DNA of 45,794 nucleotides, from positions 1-45,794 of the forward strand of contig NZ_JBEPTK010000025.1 in assembly GCF_040549485.1 (NCBI RefSeq), in the 5' to 3' direction. The DNA is from Constrictibacter sp. MBR-5. GTDB taxonomy: Bacteria > Pseudomonadota > Alphaproteobacteria > JAJUGE01. The position numbers and the translations under genes are program-made. Under the pieces are notes generated by a model. The model was not told where the DNA came from. It ran no database searches and worked only from the letters and a program-made list of their open reading frames with translations. Positions 17,472-27,602 of the stretch are shown one piece after another. The first letter of the stretch is position 1; each line of letters starts with the position of its first letter.

Positions 17472-18464
17472 TCATAGGGTCAGACGGCTGCCTTCTCTGG
17501 TGGTGACATAGGCGCGCCCGCCGCCGAGAGCGTGAAGGATCCGACGCATTTCGCCGGGCGACAGGAAGGAGAAGGCCGTAGAGAGGGCGTCCGCCTCGGT
17601 CGCGCGGCGCGTCTGTACGCTGACGCTGTCGTAGCGGTCGGCCGAGCCGCCCGAGCTTGGCTCGAAGAGATGGTTGAAACGGCCCTGCGGATCAAACCGA
17701 AAGCCGTATGGCGCTGAGGTCGCCAGCGCCCCGTCAACGAGCTCAACCTCGTCGATGACCCTTTCCGGATGAATCGGATCGGCCAACCCTATCAGCCAGG
17801 GGCGGCCGCCCGGATGGCTGCCGAGAGCGCGAGCTTCGCCGAGGTCGATCAGGCTCCGCGAAATACCGGCCGCCCGCAGGAGGTCCGCAATCCGGTCGGT
17901 CACGTAGCCTTGAGCGATGCCGTTCAGCGTCAGCGCCATTCCGCGGCGCCCAAGGACGATCCGATCAGCCTTGACAAGGACATGCTCCCAACCGATGAGC
18001 CGCCGTGCCTCCTCAATGGCCACCGCAGGGGGCCCGGATGGGGCGGCATCGGGTTTCGCGAAATGCCTGGCATAGACATCCCAGAGCGGCTGGACGGTAG
18101 GATCAAAACGCCCGCCCGTTGCGGCAACGTAGCGGCCGCACTGCTCCAGCAGATCGACCAGTTCCCAAGGCGGTGCAACCATGACGCCGCGCCGGTTCAT
18201 CTCCACCAGCGCGGAGTCATCGCGGTAGAGGCTGAACATCGCCTCGAGCCGGCGTAGTTCCCGCACCGAGAGTTTGAGGAGTTGCTCCGCCTCGCGTGCA
18301 TTCTGGTGATGGATTTGCAGGGTGGCGGGCGCACCAAGCGCTGTGCCACGCCAGATTGCGAGTCCTGCGGCCGCACTGGCATGGCGGAGCGGCAGGAGAG
18401 GGAGGCCAGCCGCGGCCGCCGTGATCCCGATGAACCGCCGTCGTGACATCTGATTGTGCGTCAT
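17472..18464 (-). CDS. nosX: NosX, ApbE-type FAD:protein FMN transferase
   Basis: 330 aa. Tat signal SRRRFIGITAAAAG at residues ~7-20, then the ApbE domain: MFSLYRDDSALVEMNR, GGRFDPTVQPLWDVYARHF, NGIAQGYVTDRIADLLRAAG and LIDLGEARALGSHPGGRPW. ApbE proteins attach FMN covalently to threonine in FMN-binding domains; NosX does this for NosR, whose acceptor motif SGAT is present in this cluster. It starts 8 bases after nosL stops and is the last gene of the nos operon. Confidence 0.93.
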   Translation of the reverse strand: MTHNQMSRRRFIGITAAAAGLPLLPLRHASAAAGLAIWRGTALGAPATLQIHHQNAREAEQLLKLSVRELRRLEAMFSLYRDDSALVEMNRRGVMVAPPWELVDLLEQCGRYVAATGGRFDPTVQPLWDVYARHFAKPDAAPSGPPAVAIEEARRLIGWEHVLVKADRIVLGRRGMALTLNGIAQGYVTDRIADLLRAAGISRSLIDLGEARALGSHPGGRPWLIGLADPIHPERVIDEVELVDGALATSAPYGFRFDPQGRFNHLFEPSSGGSADRYDSVSVQTRRATEADALSTAFSFLSPGEMRRILHALGGGRAYVTTREGSRLTL

Positions 18465-18472
18465 GACAAACC

Positions 18473-19048
18473 TCAATGCCGGTGTTCGCCTGCTCCCATC
18501 GGCGCCGCTGGAGCCGAAACAGCTTCCCCGGGCCCGTGCGGCATGTTCCCCTCCGCCGCACCCAGAACGTAGTCGCGGGGAATCTCGGGGAAGGTCACGA
18601 CCTGTCCGCCATGCTCGCGTGCGAACGCCTCCGCGGCGGTCCGATCCGAGAAGGGCGCGGTTTCGGCCGCTCCCATGCCACCGCTTCTGGCGCTGCCGAT
18701 CACGAAGAAGGCGTTGCGGGCCTCGACCCAGTTGGCAGTCCCTGGTTCCTCCCATGTCGGCGCCTTTGCCATATCGGAGACGTAAATGGCGCGGATGTCC
18801 TTTGCCTCCTCGGGCAGCAGGGTGAACGCCACCGCATCCCGGGCGGACGAGAACCACACTGGTTCCGACCGGCTTGCCAGGATGATCTGTCCTTTCGGAC
18901 CGCTATGCTCCAACACCACCATGCCGCAATAGTGGCCGACCGCATCAGCCGACGGTTCCTGCGGCAGCGGCGGCGTCTGGGCAGTTTCCGGATCGTCGCA
19001 TGCGGTCAAGAGGAACAGCGCCACCGCTAACGCGAACACCGATCTCAT
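18473..19048 (-). CDS. nosL: NosL, copper-binding outer-membrane lipoprotein
   Basis: 191 aa. Short signal ending in a lipobox LLTACDD, then PSADAVGHYCGMVVLEHSGP, which carries the copper-binding Cys-Gly-Met motif of NosL, then FSSARDAVAFTLLPEE and WVEARNAFFVIGSAR. NosL delivers copper for assembly of the NosZ CuZ site. The ATG at 19048 follows an AGGAGA site and overlaps the nosY stop. Confidence 0.93.
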   Translation of the reverse strand: MRSVFALAVALFLLTACDDPETAQTPPLPQEPSADAVGHYCGMVVLEHSGPKGQIILASRSEPVWFSSARDAVAFTLLPEEAKDIRAIYVSDMAKAPTWEEPGTANWVEARNAFFVIGSARSGGMGAAETAPFSDRTAAEAFAREHGGQVVTFPEIPRDYVLGAAEGNMPHGPGEAVSAPAAPMGAGEHRH

Positions 19049-19875
19049 AGCTGTCTCCTGGAAAACACCAGCGCCGCGAGCGTCAGCGGCAAGGCACACC
19101 AGGTTGCCAGTGCGCCGAGCAGTGTCAGGCGCGTGAGTCCGGTCGTGGCGGCGATACCCGCCATACCGGACGCCAGGCGGGTGTGTTCGGAGCCCGTCAG
19201 ATTCAACAGCCGATAGGCATCGGCGGGGTTGAGCAGCAGCAGCGTGTCGAGCAGCTCGCCCGTTATCGTGCGCCCCTGATCCATCACCAGGAGCCCGAGC
19301 AGCGCCGCGTCATATATCAGCGTGAACATCAGCCAGACACCGATCGCCGCGCCCGCAGCAGTGCCTCGATTACGGGCCAGGGCGCTGACCAGATAACCGA
19401 GCGCGATAAAGGCTGCCCCCAGCAGCACAGACGAGCCGATCATCGCCCCGAAAGCCTGCCAACTTCGTGCATCGATCGCTTCGTCGTTGAAAAGCAGAGT
19501 GGCTGCGGCCGCCCCGTAACCGACCAGCGTTGCAATACCGAGGATCGCAATATGTCCGAGGAACTTGCCGAGGATCACCTGGCTGCGCGAGACGGGGTAG
19601 CTGAGGAGCAGCAGCATCGTTCCTCGCTCGACCTCGCCCACCACGGCGTCGTGCGAGATGAGGAGAGCGATGAGCGGCAGCAGGAAGATGGTCAGGCTCG
19701 ACAGACTGACGACCATGACGTCCAGCGCCTGCGCATCGACCGCGCCGGTCGGCGCGCTGCCGAGGAAAGTGAGCGTGAGGGCAAGCGTGGCCAGCAGGAG
19801 TGTGGTGGCCAACACCCAGCGGTTCCGCATTCCTTCCTGGATCTCCTTGGTGGCGACCGCCAGGATGTTGCTCAC
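19045..19875 (-). CDS. nosY: NosY, ABC transporter permease
   Basis: 276 aa with about six membrane helices. NosY family features: KEIQEGMRNRWVLATTLLLA, SLSSLTIFLLPLIALLISHD, VGEVERGTMLLLLSYPVSRS and LNPADAYRLLNL. With NosF and NosD it forms the complex needed for maturation of the CuZ centre. It overlaps nosF and nosL by 4 bases each. Confidence 0.94.
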   Translation of the reverse strand: MSNILAVATKEIQEGMRNRWVLATTLLLATLALTLTFLGSAPTGAVDAQALDVMVVSLSSLTIFLLPLIALLISHDAVVGEVERGTMLLLLSYPVSRSQVILGKFLGHIAILGIATLVGYGAAAATLLFNDEAIDARSWQAFGAMIGSSVLLGAAFIALGYLVSALARNRGTAAGAAIGVWLMFTLIYDAALLGLLVMDQGRTITGELLDTLLLLNPADAYRLLNLTGSEHTRLASGMAGIAATTGLTRLTLLGALATWCALPLTLAALVFSRRQL

Positions 19876-20816
19876 CGCTCTCCCCCCGTGCGCAGAAAGT
19901 GCGCGTAAAGCTCATCGAGCGTGGGCGGGAGCACATCGATGTCCCGCACCGGTGCATCCGGGTGTGCGGCGCGGCGCAGGATATCGAGCTTCGTCTCCGC
20001 CGTAGCGTCGACTTCGATCATGTTTTCCTCGAGACGCCGCCACAGGCAGCCGACAGCGATTCTCTCTGCTGCGCCAGCGACGTCGTCGGCCGCCAGCGTC
20101 AGTCGGATCCGAGTCGGCAGGCGCGCCAGCCGGCGCAAGTCGTCCAGCGAGCCGTCCGCCACCTTCACGCCGCGATTCATCACGACCATGCGCCCGACCT
20201 TGTGCTCCAGTTCAGTGAGCGAGTGAGAGGATAGCAGCACAGTGGCGCCATCATTCTGAAGCGCCTCCACGATGCCATAGAAACTCTGGCGCAGTGCAGG
20301 GTCCAAACCGGTGGTCGGCTCGTCGAACATCAGGACGCGCGGCGCGCCCAGCAGCGCCTGTGCTAGGCCGAGCCGCTGGCGCATGCCCTTGGAGTAGCCG
20401 CCGATTCGTCTATCGGCTGCCTCGGTTAAGCCTACACGCTCCAGCAACGTGTCTACCGCCGCCGGCCCTTGTCGTTTAAGACGCGCATAGAAGGTCAATG
20501 TCTCGCGTGCCGTGAGGGCCGTGTTGAACGAGACGTTCTCCGGCAGGAACCCTACTGCTCGCCTCACGGCGAAGGCACCGGAGACCGGATCCTCGCCCAG
20601 AACGCGCAAGGAGCCGGAACTCGGGCGGATGAGCCCGAGGATCAACTTCATCAGCGTCGTCTTGCCGGCGCCGTTGTGGCCGACGAGAGCGGTCGTCTCG
20701 CCCGGGAGGAGCGTGAAGCTGACGTCCCGAACCGCTTCGACTTCTCGGCCGTAGCGCTTCGTGACACGGTCGAGACGGACGTTGGCGGGCGCTTGCGCCC
20801 GATTATCGTGAGGCAC
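19872..20816 (-). CDS. nosF: NosF, ABC transporter ATPase
   Basis: 314 aa. Walker A GHNGAGKTT, signature YSKGMRQRLGLAQALLG and Walker B VLMFDEPTTGLDP are all present. It supplies ATP hydrolysis for the NosDFY complex. It overlaps the end of nosD by 14 bases and the start of nosY by 4. Confidence 0.94.
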   Translation of the reverse strand: MPHDNRAQAPANVRLDRVTKRYGREVEAVRDVSFTLLPGETTALVGHNGAGKTTLMKLILGLIRPSSGSLRVLGEDPVSGAFAVRRAVGFLPENVSFNTALTARETLTFYARLKRQGPAAVDTLLERVGLTEAADRRIGGYSKGMRQRLGLAQALLGAPRVLMFDEPTTGLDPALRQSFYGIVEALQNDGATVLLSSHSLTELEHKVGRMVVMNRGVKVADGSLDDLRRLARLPTRIRLTLAADDVAGAAERIAVGCLWRRLEENMIEVDATAETKLDILRRAAHPDAPVRDIDVLPPTLDELYAHFLRTGGER

Positions 20817-22164
20817 GGGCCGGCACCGGTGGCGGGGCGACCAGAGGGCGGCTGTCCACGACGCCGCCCGGATACAGCGCGGGGAACTGCGACTGTGCCC
20901 AGCGGATCGTCTGGACGGCCGGGCTGCTGATCAAGAGCTTCGCCTGCGGCGCCACCCACAGCACCTTGTCGACGATGTCGTTCGGTCGGTAGGCGGCATC
21001 GGCAATGCCATCGCGGTCCAGGTCGAACGCGGGGTTGTCGCTCCAGTAATTTCCGCGCCCCTTCTCGGACCAGTCGAGAGAGCGAGTGCCGACATACTTC
21101 ACCTGTGTCCGGTTCCTGACGAAGGCGTTGCCGACGACCGCGTTGCCTTCGGAACCCGCTGTGAAATGGATGCCGATCTCACAGCCTTTGAACCAGTTGT
21201 CGACGAAGCGGTTCCTGTTGGCATTATAGATGAAGACGCATTTGGTGGGGCCGATGCGCGCGCCGCCCGCGGTCAGATCCGATCCCGCATCGCGCAGAGC
21301 CACCCCGTGTTCGGCGATGTTTCCCTCGGCCTCTTCCGACGACGCGATCAGGCGGCCGAACACGGCATTGAACGCGATCTCCGACTGGTTGGCGTAGTTG
21401 AACAGCAGGCCGTGATCGCGGTCGCCCCTCGACACGTTGTCCCTGATGACCAGTCGGTTCGAATACATGATGGCGAAGCCGACATGGTTGCCGGTGGAGA
21501 CGTTCCCGCTGACCTCACTATCGTTCGTGTACATGTAGTGCACCGCGAAGCGCAGATCCTTCATGCGGTTATCGAGGAACCGGTTGCGCTTGCTGGCGAG
21601 TACGAAGATCCCGTCGCGCCCCCCGCTGATGTCGTTCTCCGCCACCACGGCTCCGGGAGCATTCCAGACGGTAACCCCGTTGCCCCTCTCGGCTAGGCGG
21701 CCGCCGACACCGACGATGACGTTGCGTCGCGCCACGGAATCAGGTGCCCCATGCAGGTAGACGCCGAAGAGATTGCCCTCGATTCGGTTCTCCTCCACCA
21801 GCGCGCCCGCGGCCTCCTTGTGAACGAACACTGCCGAGTCCATTGCCTGGAGGTTCCTGCCGGAGCCGCGGATCGTCAGCCCGCGGACGACCGCTCGCGG
21901 CGCTGTTACGGTCACGACCGTGCCTGTTCCCGGACCGGCGAGTTCGGCACTTCCGCGCCCGTCCAGCACGACTGCATTATCGAGGGTCACCGGCCCCTTA
22001 TGGACGCCAGGGAGCAGCGCCACGACATCACCGGGAGAGGCCGCGCCGATCACGGTCTGAACGGGGCTCCCCGGGGCGACCTCCAGGACGGCGGCGCACG
22101 CTGGTGCGGGACTGGCGGCGCAGATCGCCGCCAGTCCCGCACTCCATAGAAGGAGGGTGTGCAT
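20803..22164 (-). CDS. nosD: NosD, periplasmic copper-processing protein
   Basis: 453 aa with a Sec signal and a right-handed beta-helix made of carbohydrate-binding/sugar-hydrolase repeats (VVRGLTIRGSGRNLQAMDSA, VYLHGAPDSVARRNVIVGVG, GNGVTVWNAPGAVV, DRDHGLLFNYANQSEI). NosD accepts copper from NosL and works with NosFY to load NosZ. It starts 8 bases after nosZ ends. Confidence 0.94.
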   Translation of the reverse strand: MHTLLLWSAGLAAICAASPAPACAAVLEVAPGSPVQTVIGAASPGDVVALLPGVHKGPVTLDNAVVLDGRGSAELAGPGTGTVVTVTAPRAVVRGLTIRGSGRNLQAMDSAVFVHKEAAGALVEENRIEGNLFGVYLHGAPDSVARRNVIVGVGGRLAERGNGVTVWNAPGAVVAENDISGGRDGIFVLASKRNRFLDNRMKDLRFAVHYMYTNDSEVSGNVSTGNHVGFAIMYSNRLVIRDNVSRGDRDHGLLFNYANQSEIAFNAVFGRLIASSEEAEGNIAEHGVALRDAGSDLTAGGARIGPTKCVFIYNANRNRFVDNWFKGCEIGIHFTAGSEGNAVVGNAFVRNRTQVKYVGTRSLDWSEKGRGNYWSDNPAFDLDRDGIADAAYRPNDIVDKVLWVAPQAKLLISSPAVQTIRWAQSQFPALYPGGVVDSRPLVAPPPVPARASR

Positions 22165-22172
22165 TTGCCGGT

Positions 22173-24098
22173 TCAGACCGCCTGTGGCTCGACCAGCATA
22201 CGGCCCTTCATCTCCATGTGCATGGCATGGCAGAACCAGGTGCAGAAATACCAGTAGACGCCCGCTTGGTCGGCCTTGAAGGTGACCGAGGCGGTGGCTT
22301 TGGGCCCGACCTCCATGCTGATCCCGTAATTTACGATGCAGAAGCCGTGCGTCAGGTCCTCCACCTCGTCGATATTGGTCACATAAACGGTGACCTCCTG
22401 GCCCTGCTTTACGGTGAAACTGTCGAGGCCGAACATCGGGGCAACTGATGTCATGTACACGCGGACATTGTCCCCGTCGATGATGACCTTATTGTCCCCT
22501 TCCAGGTCGACTCCGTCGGCCTTTGCCTGCCGAACTGCGTCCGCAAAGTAGGGATCGTCGCGCTTCCAGACATGCAGCGGCTGGATCTTCGATCGGTGCA
22601 CAATGGTGGCGTCGTGCGGCTCGGCGAAACTCGGGCCGTCATGGACGATGGCCATGCGGTCGCCGGAGATGTCGATCAGCTGGTCGTTCTCAGGCTTCAG
22701 CGGACCGACGTTGAGAAAGCGGTCCTTCGAAAATTTATTGAGTGATATCAGCCACTTCCCGTCTGCTTCCTTTGTCTGGCCCATCGAGGTGTGGTTGTGG
22801 CCAGGCTGATAGTGGACGTCGAGTTTTTGAAGGATGGGATTAACCTTCTCACCCTTGTACGCCCTGCGCGCCGTCTCGATGTTCCACTTGCAGACTTGGC
22901 TATCGATAAACAGCGTGGTGTAGGCGTTACCCTTGTCGTCATAGGCGGTATGCAGGGGGCCGAGACCGAGTTCGGGTTCGGCTACTACCGTCGCGCGGGG
23001 CTCGATCTTGTCGTCGAACAAGTCATCGAACAGGCGGACGTCGAACACGGTGACGGTCGGAGACAGCTTGCCGTTGGCGACGACGTGGATACCGTCGGGC
23101 GCCGTATTCATGCCGTGCGGGCTGTTAGATACCGGGACATAGCGTGTGAACGGCGATCCCTTACGCCCGTCCAGCACCGGCACGCCGCCGATCTCCTTGA
23201 AGTCGCCCTTTTGAACGGCCTCTTCAATCCGCTTGAGGTTGAAAATGACCACCCAATCCTGCTCGGAAGCCATCATCTCGGGCAAAGTCACGCCGCCCTC
23301 TGAGTTGTAGCAGGTCGAGAAGGCGTACTTGCCCTGGTAGTCGGCGTCGACGTTGTCGAGATTGCCGTCGACCATCACCTGCCACGCGACCTTCATCGTT
23401 TCGCCGTCGAGCGCTGTGAAGATCGAGTGGTATTGCGTCGGGTCGTCCAGGATCTTGCCGTCGTTCGGGATCGGCACCCCGTCCTCGCCATTGCAGAAGA
23501 CGTATCCGGTTTTCGGGTATTTCTGCACCCGCAGACCGTGAACGGTGTGCTGGTTCGGAAGCTGGATAATCTTGTCGCACTTCATCACGTCGAGCCGGAT
23601 GCGGCAGACGCGGGTGTTCGCCTTGTCGTTGGCATAGAGATAGCGGCCGTCGTACGTGCCGTCCGTGAAGGACAGATGGGGATGGTGCAGATCGCCATTC
23701 GTGTAGACCCCGCCCTTGTCCTTCAGAAATTCCCGCGCTTCCGGCGTGAGGCCCTCGGTCAGCACCTTGCGGCTTTCATTGGTCTGCCCCCAGCCCGTCG
23801 CGCTGCAGCGGTTGAACACGGGGATCCGCATGAATTCGCGCATCGAGGGCAGGCCCAGGATGCGAACCTCTCCTGTCTGGCCGCTCGAGGAGAATACGTA
23901 GTATTCGTCCAATTCGCCCGGCTTCACTTCGTATTTGGCCGCCCCAGGACGCGCCCGGGTCTGAGCCTCGGCGGGCGCCGCGCCGCCATGCATGGTCACC
24001 AGGCCCACGCCCCCTATGGCGGCTCCCGTTGCCACGGCTGCGGTGGTGCCCAGCAGTTGTCGCCTGTTCAAACCTGTAGGCTCGCGGTCGTCGGACAT
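22173..24098 (-). CDS. nosZ: Nitrous oxide reductase, clade I (Tat-exported)
   Basis: 641 aa, normal length. Tat signal [17 protein letters not shown] near residue 10 places it in clade I. The N-terminal beta-propeller carries the CuZ histidines ([55 protein letters not shown]). The C-terminal cupredoxin has the CuA site [12 protein letters not shown]. It reduces N2O to N2 in the periplasm. An AAGGAG site precedes the ATG; nosR ends 15 bases upstream. All copper ligand motifs I can check are intact. Confidence 0.97.
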   Translation of the reverse strand: MSDDREPTGLNRRQLLGTTAAVATGAAIGGVGLVTMHGGAAPAEAQTRARPGAAKYEVKPGELDEYYVFSSSGQTGEVRILGLPSMREFMRIPVFNRCSATGWGQTNESRKVLTEGLTPEAREFLKDKGGVYTNGDLHHPHLSFTDGTYDGRYLYANDKANTRVCRIRLDVMKCDKIIQLPNQHTVHGLRVQKYPKTGYVFCNGEDGVPIPNDGKILDDPTQYHSIFTALDGETMKVAWQVMVDGNLDNVDADYQGKYAFSTCYNSEGGVTLPEMMASEQDWVVIFNLKRIEEAVQKGDFKEIGGVPVLDGRKGSPFTRYVPVSNSPHGMNTAPDGIHVVANGKLSPTVTVFDVRLFDDLFDDKIEPRATVVAEPELGLGPLHTAYDDKGNAYTTLFIDSQVCKWNIETARRAYKGEKVNPILQKLDVHYQPGHNHTSMGQTKEADGKWLISLNKFSKDRFLNVGPLKPENDQLIDISGDRMAIVHDGPSFAEPHDATIVHRSKIQPLHVWKRDDPYFADAVRQAKADGVDLEGDNKVIIDGDNVRVYMTSVAPMFGLDSFTVKQGQEVTVYVTNIDEVEDLTHGFCIVNYGISMEVGPKATASVTFKADQAGVYWYFCTWFCHAMHMEMKGRMLVEPQAV

Positions 24099-24113
24099 AC
24101 AAAGCGCTCCTTG

Positions 24114-26507
24114 TCAACTTGAGGGCTCGCCCGCAACCGGGGCGGCCGGGGTTTGTTGGGCACCGGTCGTAGGCGCCCGCTTCTCACCTCCCCGCATCGC
24201 CGGCGAGGACGTTGCCGCGAACCGCTCCCGTTTCAGGCGGACCTGGATCATGTGCGGGCAGCGGTGATCGTCGTGATAAAGTTCCTGGCAGTGCATGCAG
24301 TAGATGCACTCATTGACGTTGATGTGTCCTTCCGGGTGGATGGACTGCACCGGGCATTCCTTGGCGCAACGCTGACAGGGCGAACCACATTCCGGCCAGC
24401 GTTTCAGCCATTCGAACATCCGGATGCGCCCTGGAATGGCGAGCGCTGCCCCGAGCGGGCAGAGATAGCGGCAGAAGAAGCGCTCGATGAACAGGCCGAT
24501 CGCAAGCAGCGTCAGCGCGTAGACGACGAAGGGCCATTCGCGAACGAAATTGAGGATGATCGCCGTCTTGAACGGCTCCACCTCAGCCAGTGTCTCCGCC
24601 AGCGCGAGGGAATAGAAAGACAGCCCGAACAGGCCGAGAAAGATGACGTATTTGATCGGCCACAGCCGCTCGTGCAGGCCCCAGGGCACCTTGATCTGCG
24701 GCACCTTTGCCCATTGTGCGATGGTGTTGGTCAGTTCCTGCAGCGCGCCAAACGGGCAGAGCCAGCCGCAGAAGGGTCCGCGGCCCCAAAACAGCAGCCC
24801 TGCCGCGACAGCGGCCCACAGGATGAAGACGAGCGGAGCCGCAAGGAAGAACTCCCACTGAAACTCCGTCACCAGCGACGTCGTGAAGGTCAGGACGTTG
24901 ACGACGGACAGCTGGGCGTTGGCATACCAGCCGAGCCAGAACAGGGTAAAGGTCAGGTACGCGCGCCGGACCCAGACATAGACCCGCGGCCGCCTGACGA
25001 GCCAGTCCTGGAAGAAGAAGATCGCGGTCAGCACAAGCAAAGCCAGGACCGTGATCGCGATGAACCAGGTGTTGCCGAGCCATATCCGCTGCCATAGCGG
25101 TATCGCCAGTTCCCCGCCATCGGCCGCGGTCGCATCGAGGGCCACGGTGCCGGCAGCCGTGCTTCCAGGGGCGGGCCCGCCCGGTTTTACCGTCGCTTGC
25201 TGCGCGGGCGGTGCCGCTGCGACGACCGGCGCCAGATATTTTTCCGGCAGCGTATAACCGAGGTCGAAGGTGAGAAAAACCTTGTCCCGCGCCCCCGTCG
25301 CGCGCTGGACCAGAAGCCGCAGTTCCCAGGGCGTGGAGGGATCCAGAGGAGCATCCGCAGGCAGCACGAACAGCGCGATCTCTGGGAAGTCGGGCGCGCC
25401 GTCGGCCGCGAGGTCGGCGAGCCGCGTGTGATTACGGTCCCGGAAGCGCACCGATACCCCTTCCTGGATCAGTTCGACGCGATCGAAGATGCCGCCGCGC
25501 ACATATCCCGACCCCTTGAAGGAGTACAAGCCGGCGCCCATCACGACGATGGCGTGCTGCCCCGGCTGCAGCCGCTCGGTCAGGCGCTGATAGCCCAGAT
25601 CGCCTAGCAGACTGCGGCCGATCGTGGGCGCGGATACGAGTGCGGTGTAAAGGTCGATGAACGTCTCGTCCGGCGGCCCCGGTTCGGGATTGGCTGCGGC
25701 GGAAGCGTCGCCGGTGCGGTTGAATGCTTCGTTCACGTCGGCAATGCTTAGAGACAGCCGGCGAATGGAGCCGTCGCCGAGAAGGTCGCCCCAACTTCTG
25801 ATCTCGCTGACGTCTGGATCGAGCGCGCGTGTCGGCGGCACGACGGCCGGCGTCGCGGGCCCGGTTCCACCGGCCAAGCGGCCGCTGCGGAGCAGGCGCA
25901 CGGCCGACCGCACCACGCTGTCGCCCATGACGAGAAGGGTCACGGTGGCGCCGCTGACGATATCGACCTGCGGGATCCGTCCGCTTGCGGCAATTGCGGC
26001 CGCGTCGGTGCCGATGAGGGAATTGATCGCGGCAACGACACGCTGCTCGGGGATGCCGATCAGGACGATAGGTTCCGCATGTGCCATGAGTTTCAAGCCG
26101 GTGACCACGCCGGCCGGGTCTATTCCGACCAGGATGTCGATCGGCTTCCCGGAATAGCCGGCGGTCGAGGTGAAATCGGAGTTCAGATACACTTGGCCGG
26201 GAAGTCGATCCCCCGCGAAGACCGGCACGATGGGTGGATCGCCCTGCGGTGAACCGAAGTGGGTCGCCTCTCCGAAGAACTCGCTGGGTTGCACCTGCGC
26301 GAGATAACCATCGACACGGCTGGCTGCGAAGGCCGCGGACCACAGAATCACGGACAGCAAGAAGGCCACCAAGGGCGCCAACGCCCATTGCGCTCGCTTC
26401 ACCGAGGCAGGGACCCTCCGCTCCCTCACTGACTTGGCCTCCCTTTCAATCAACTTTCCCGCCTCATTCGCGAAAACCAGCGCAACCCGTGGGGGCTTCG
26501 TATCCAT
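24114..26507 (-). CDS. nosR: NosR, flavin/Fe-S electron-donating membrane protein
   Basis: 797 aa. One N-terminal membrane helix (~42-62), a periplasmic FMN-binding domain with the flavinylation motif VSGATVT (Thr188), five or six further helices with NosR/NapH-type motifs FCGWLCPFGALQEL and FFCRYLCPLGAALA, and a C-terminal pair of [4Fe-4S] motifs (CQRCAKECPVQSIHP and CIYCMHCQELYHDD). NosR passes electrons to NosZ and is needed for nos expression. The ATG at 26507 is chosen because the protein then starts MDTKPPRVALVFA; the upstream extension is not family-like. An NnrR-type box lies 44 bases upstream. Confidence 0.93.
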   Translation of the reverse strand: MDTKPPRVALVFANEAGKLIEREAKSVRERRVPASVKRAQWALAPLVAFLLSVILWSAAFAASRVDGYLAQVQPSEFFGEATHFGSPQGDPPIVPVFAGDRLPGQVYLNSDFTSTAGYSGKPIDILVGIDPAGVVTGLKLMAHAEPIVLIGIPEQRVVAAINSLIGTDAAAIAASGRIPQVDIVSGATVTLLVMGDSVVRSAVRLLRSGRLAGGTGPATPAVVPPTRALDPDVSEIRSWGDLLGDGSIRRLSLSIADVNEAFNRTGDASAAANPEPGPPDETFIDLYTALVSAPTIGRSLLGDLGYQRLTERLQPGQHAIVVMGAGLYSFKGSGYVRGGIFDRVELIQEGVSVRFRDRNHTRLADLAADGAPDFPEIALFVLPADAPLDPSTPWELRLLVQRATGARDKVFLTFDLGYTLPEKYLAPVVAAAPPAQQATVKPGGPAPGSTAAGTVALDATAADGGELAIPLWQRIWLGNTWFIAITVLALLVLTAIFFFQDWLVRRPRVYVWVRRAYLTFTLFWLGWYANAQLSVVNVLTFTTSLVTEFQWEFFLAAPLVFILWAAVAAGLLFWGRGPFCGWLCPFGALQELTNTIAQWAKVPQIKVPWGLHERLWPIKYVIFLGLFGLSFYSLALAETLAEVEPFKTAIILNFVREWPFVVYALTLLAIGLFIERFFCRYLCPLGAALAIPGRIRMFEWLKRWPECGSPCQRCAKECPVQSIHPEGHINVNECIYCMHCQELYHDDHRCPHMIQVRLKRERFAATSSPAMRGGEKRAPTTGAQQTPAAPVAGEPSS

Positions 26508-26550
26508 CCGTTTGTGGTGCACACTCTGAAGGCAGGGGGACAGGCTGAAT

Positions 26551-26564
26551 TTGCTCCAGCGCAA
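26551..26564. promoter_or_regulatory. NnrR-type box between nosR and ferritin-like gene
   Basis: TTGCTCCAGCGCAA, one mismatch from TTGCG-N4-CGCAA, in the 114-base divergent gap between nosR and the ferritin-like gene. It is 44 bases from the nosR start and 57 bases from the other start, so it could serve either direction. Confidence 0.7.
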
Positions 26565-26621
26565 CTTGAACCAAGAATGCACTGGCGCTCCTCATTCCCA
26601 TGCCCTTCCGGGAGGATGACG

Positions 26622-27512
26622 ATGCCCTTGCTTAAGAGCGAGCCAGTGGCTCCAGTACGTGATCTGGATGAGCTTTTTGCCATCGCGCATCTGATGGAGG
26701 CAGAGGCAGCGGAGCGGTATGCCGATCTTGGTGCTCGGATGCGGGCGCAGGATAGCTTACGGCTGGCGGAGGTTTTCGAACGGCTGGCCGACGAAGAGCG
26801 CCGCCATGGCGAATCGGTGACGGCGCTATCGCTCCGCCACACCGGCAATGCTCCGCGGCATGCATTAATGCGATGGCATCCCCCGGAGACCGTCGACATG
26901 GCGGGTATCGACCTGACCGACCCCCGCCTCCTTACGGCCTACCGGGCGCTATCGGTCGCGGTGCGGAACGAGGAGCGAGCCTTCGCCTTCTGGAGCTATG
27001 TCGCTGCTCAGGCGACATCCACTGCGGTTCAGCAGGCCGCCGAGCGGATGGCGCATAGCGAACTCGAGCATGTGGCTCTACTACGGCAGGAGCGACGTCG
27101 TGCTTTTCACCTCGAGCGTCAGGGGCAGGCGCCAGGCGTTGCTGCTGAGGCGGATGTGCTGGAGCAGCGGTTCGCCGATGCATGTGAGCGTGCCGCAGGC
27201 AAGGCGATCGGACAGGTGGCCGCTGAACTTCGCGAGATGGCGCTCGCTGCCAGACGAACCGCAGACGAACTTGCTGGTGCCGGACTGCCTATGCCGGCAG
27301 GAGGAGTTCCGATCCCAGCGGAACTCCATACTGCGCTGCTCCCGATGGCTGGGATTCTGGTGGACCGCTACCTGGAAGCAGCAGAAATCGCGACGGATGA
27401 ACAGACGGTAGCGTACGCCCAAGCCTTCGCGCAGGCAGCGATCATTAGATTAGCGTGGCTTGGCGACAATCTTCCCAACGGGCCTGAAGCAGGCGTTCTC
27501 TATCCGCGATAG
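26622..27512 (+). CDS. Ferritin-like diiron protein, two-domain
   Basis: 296 aa, soluble. Two four-helix ferritin-like halves are suggested by paired diiron-type motifs: first AHLMEAEAAERYADLGARMR with LADEERRHGESV, then AVRNEERAFAFWSYVAAQA with MAHSELEHVALLRQERRRAF. The Glu and E-x-x-H residues could bind two irons, as in rubrerythrin-type proteins; no rubredoxin domain is present. GGAGG lies 6 bases before the ATG at 26622. Its divergent position opposite nosR, with an NnrR box between, suggests co-regulation with N2O respiration. No specific activity can be assigned. Confidence 0.7.
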   Translation: MPLLKSEPVAPVRDLDELFAIAHLMEAEAAERYADLGARMRAQDSLRLAEVFERLADEERRHGESVTALSLRHTGNAPRHALMRWHPPETVDMAGIDLTDPRLLTAYRALSVAVRNEERAFAFWSYVAAQATSTAVQQAAERMAHSELEHVALLRQERRRAFHLERQGQAPGVAAEADVLEQRFADACERAAGKAIGQVAAELREMALAARRTADELAGAGLPMPAGGVPIPAELHTALLPMAGILVDRYLEAAEIATDEQTVAYAQAFAQAAIIRLAWLGDNLPNGPEAGVLYPR

Positions 27513-27602
27513 GATCGCCATCATTGCGGCGCCCCGTTACGACCTGCAGTCACGAGATGTCTTCCCGACACGGATGATGATCACCTCTGGGCTGAGGAAC
27601 AC

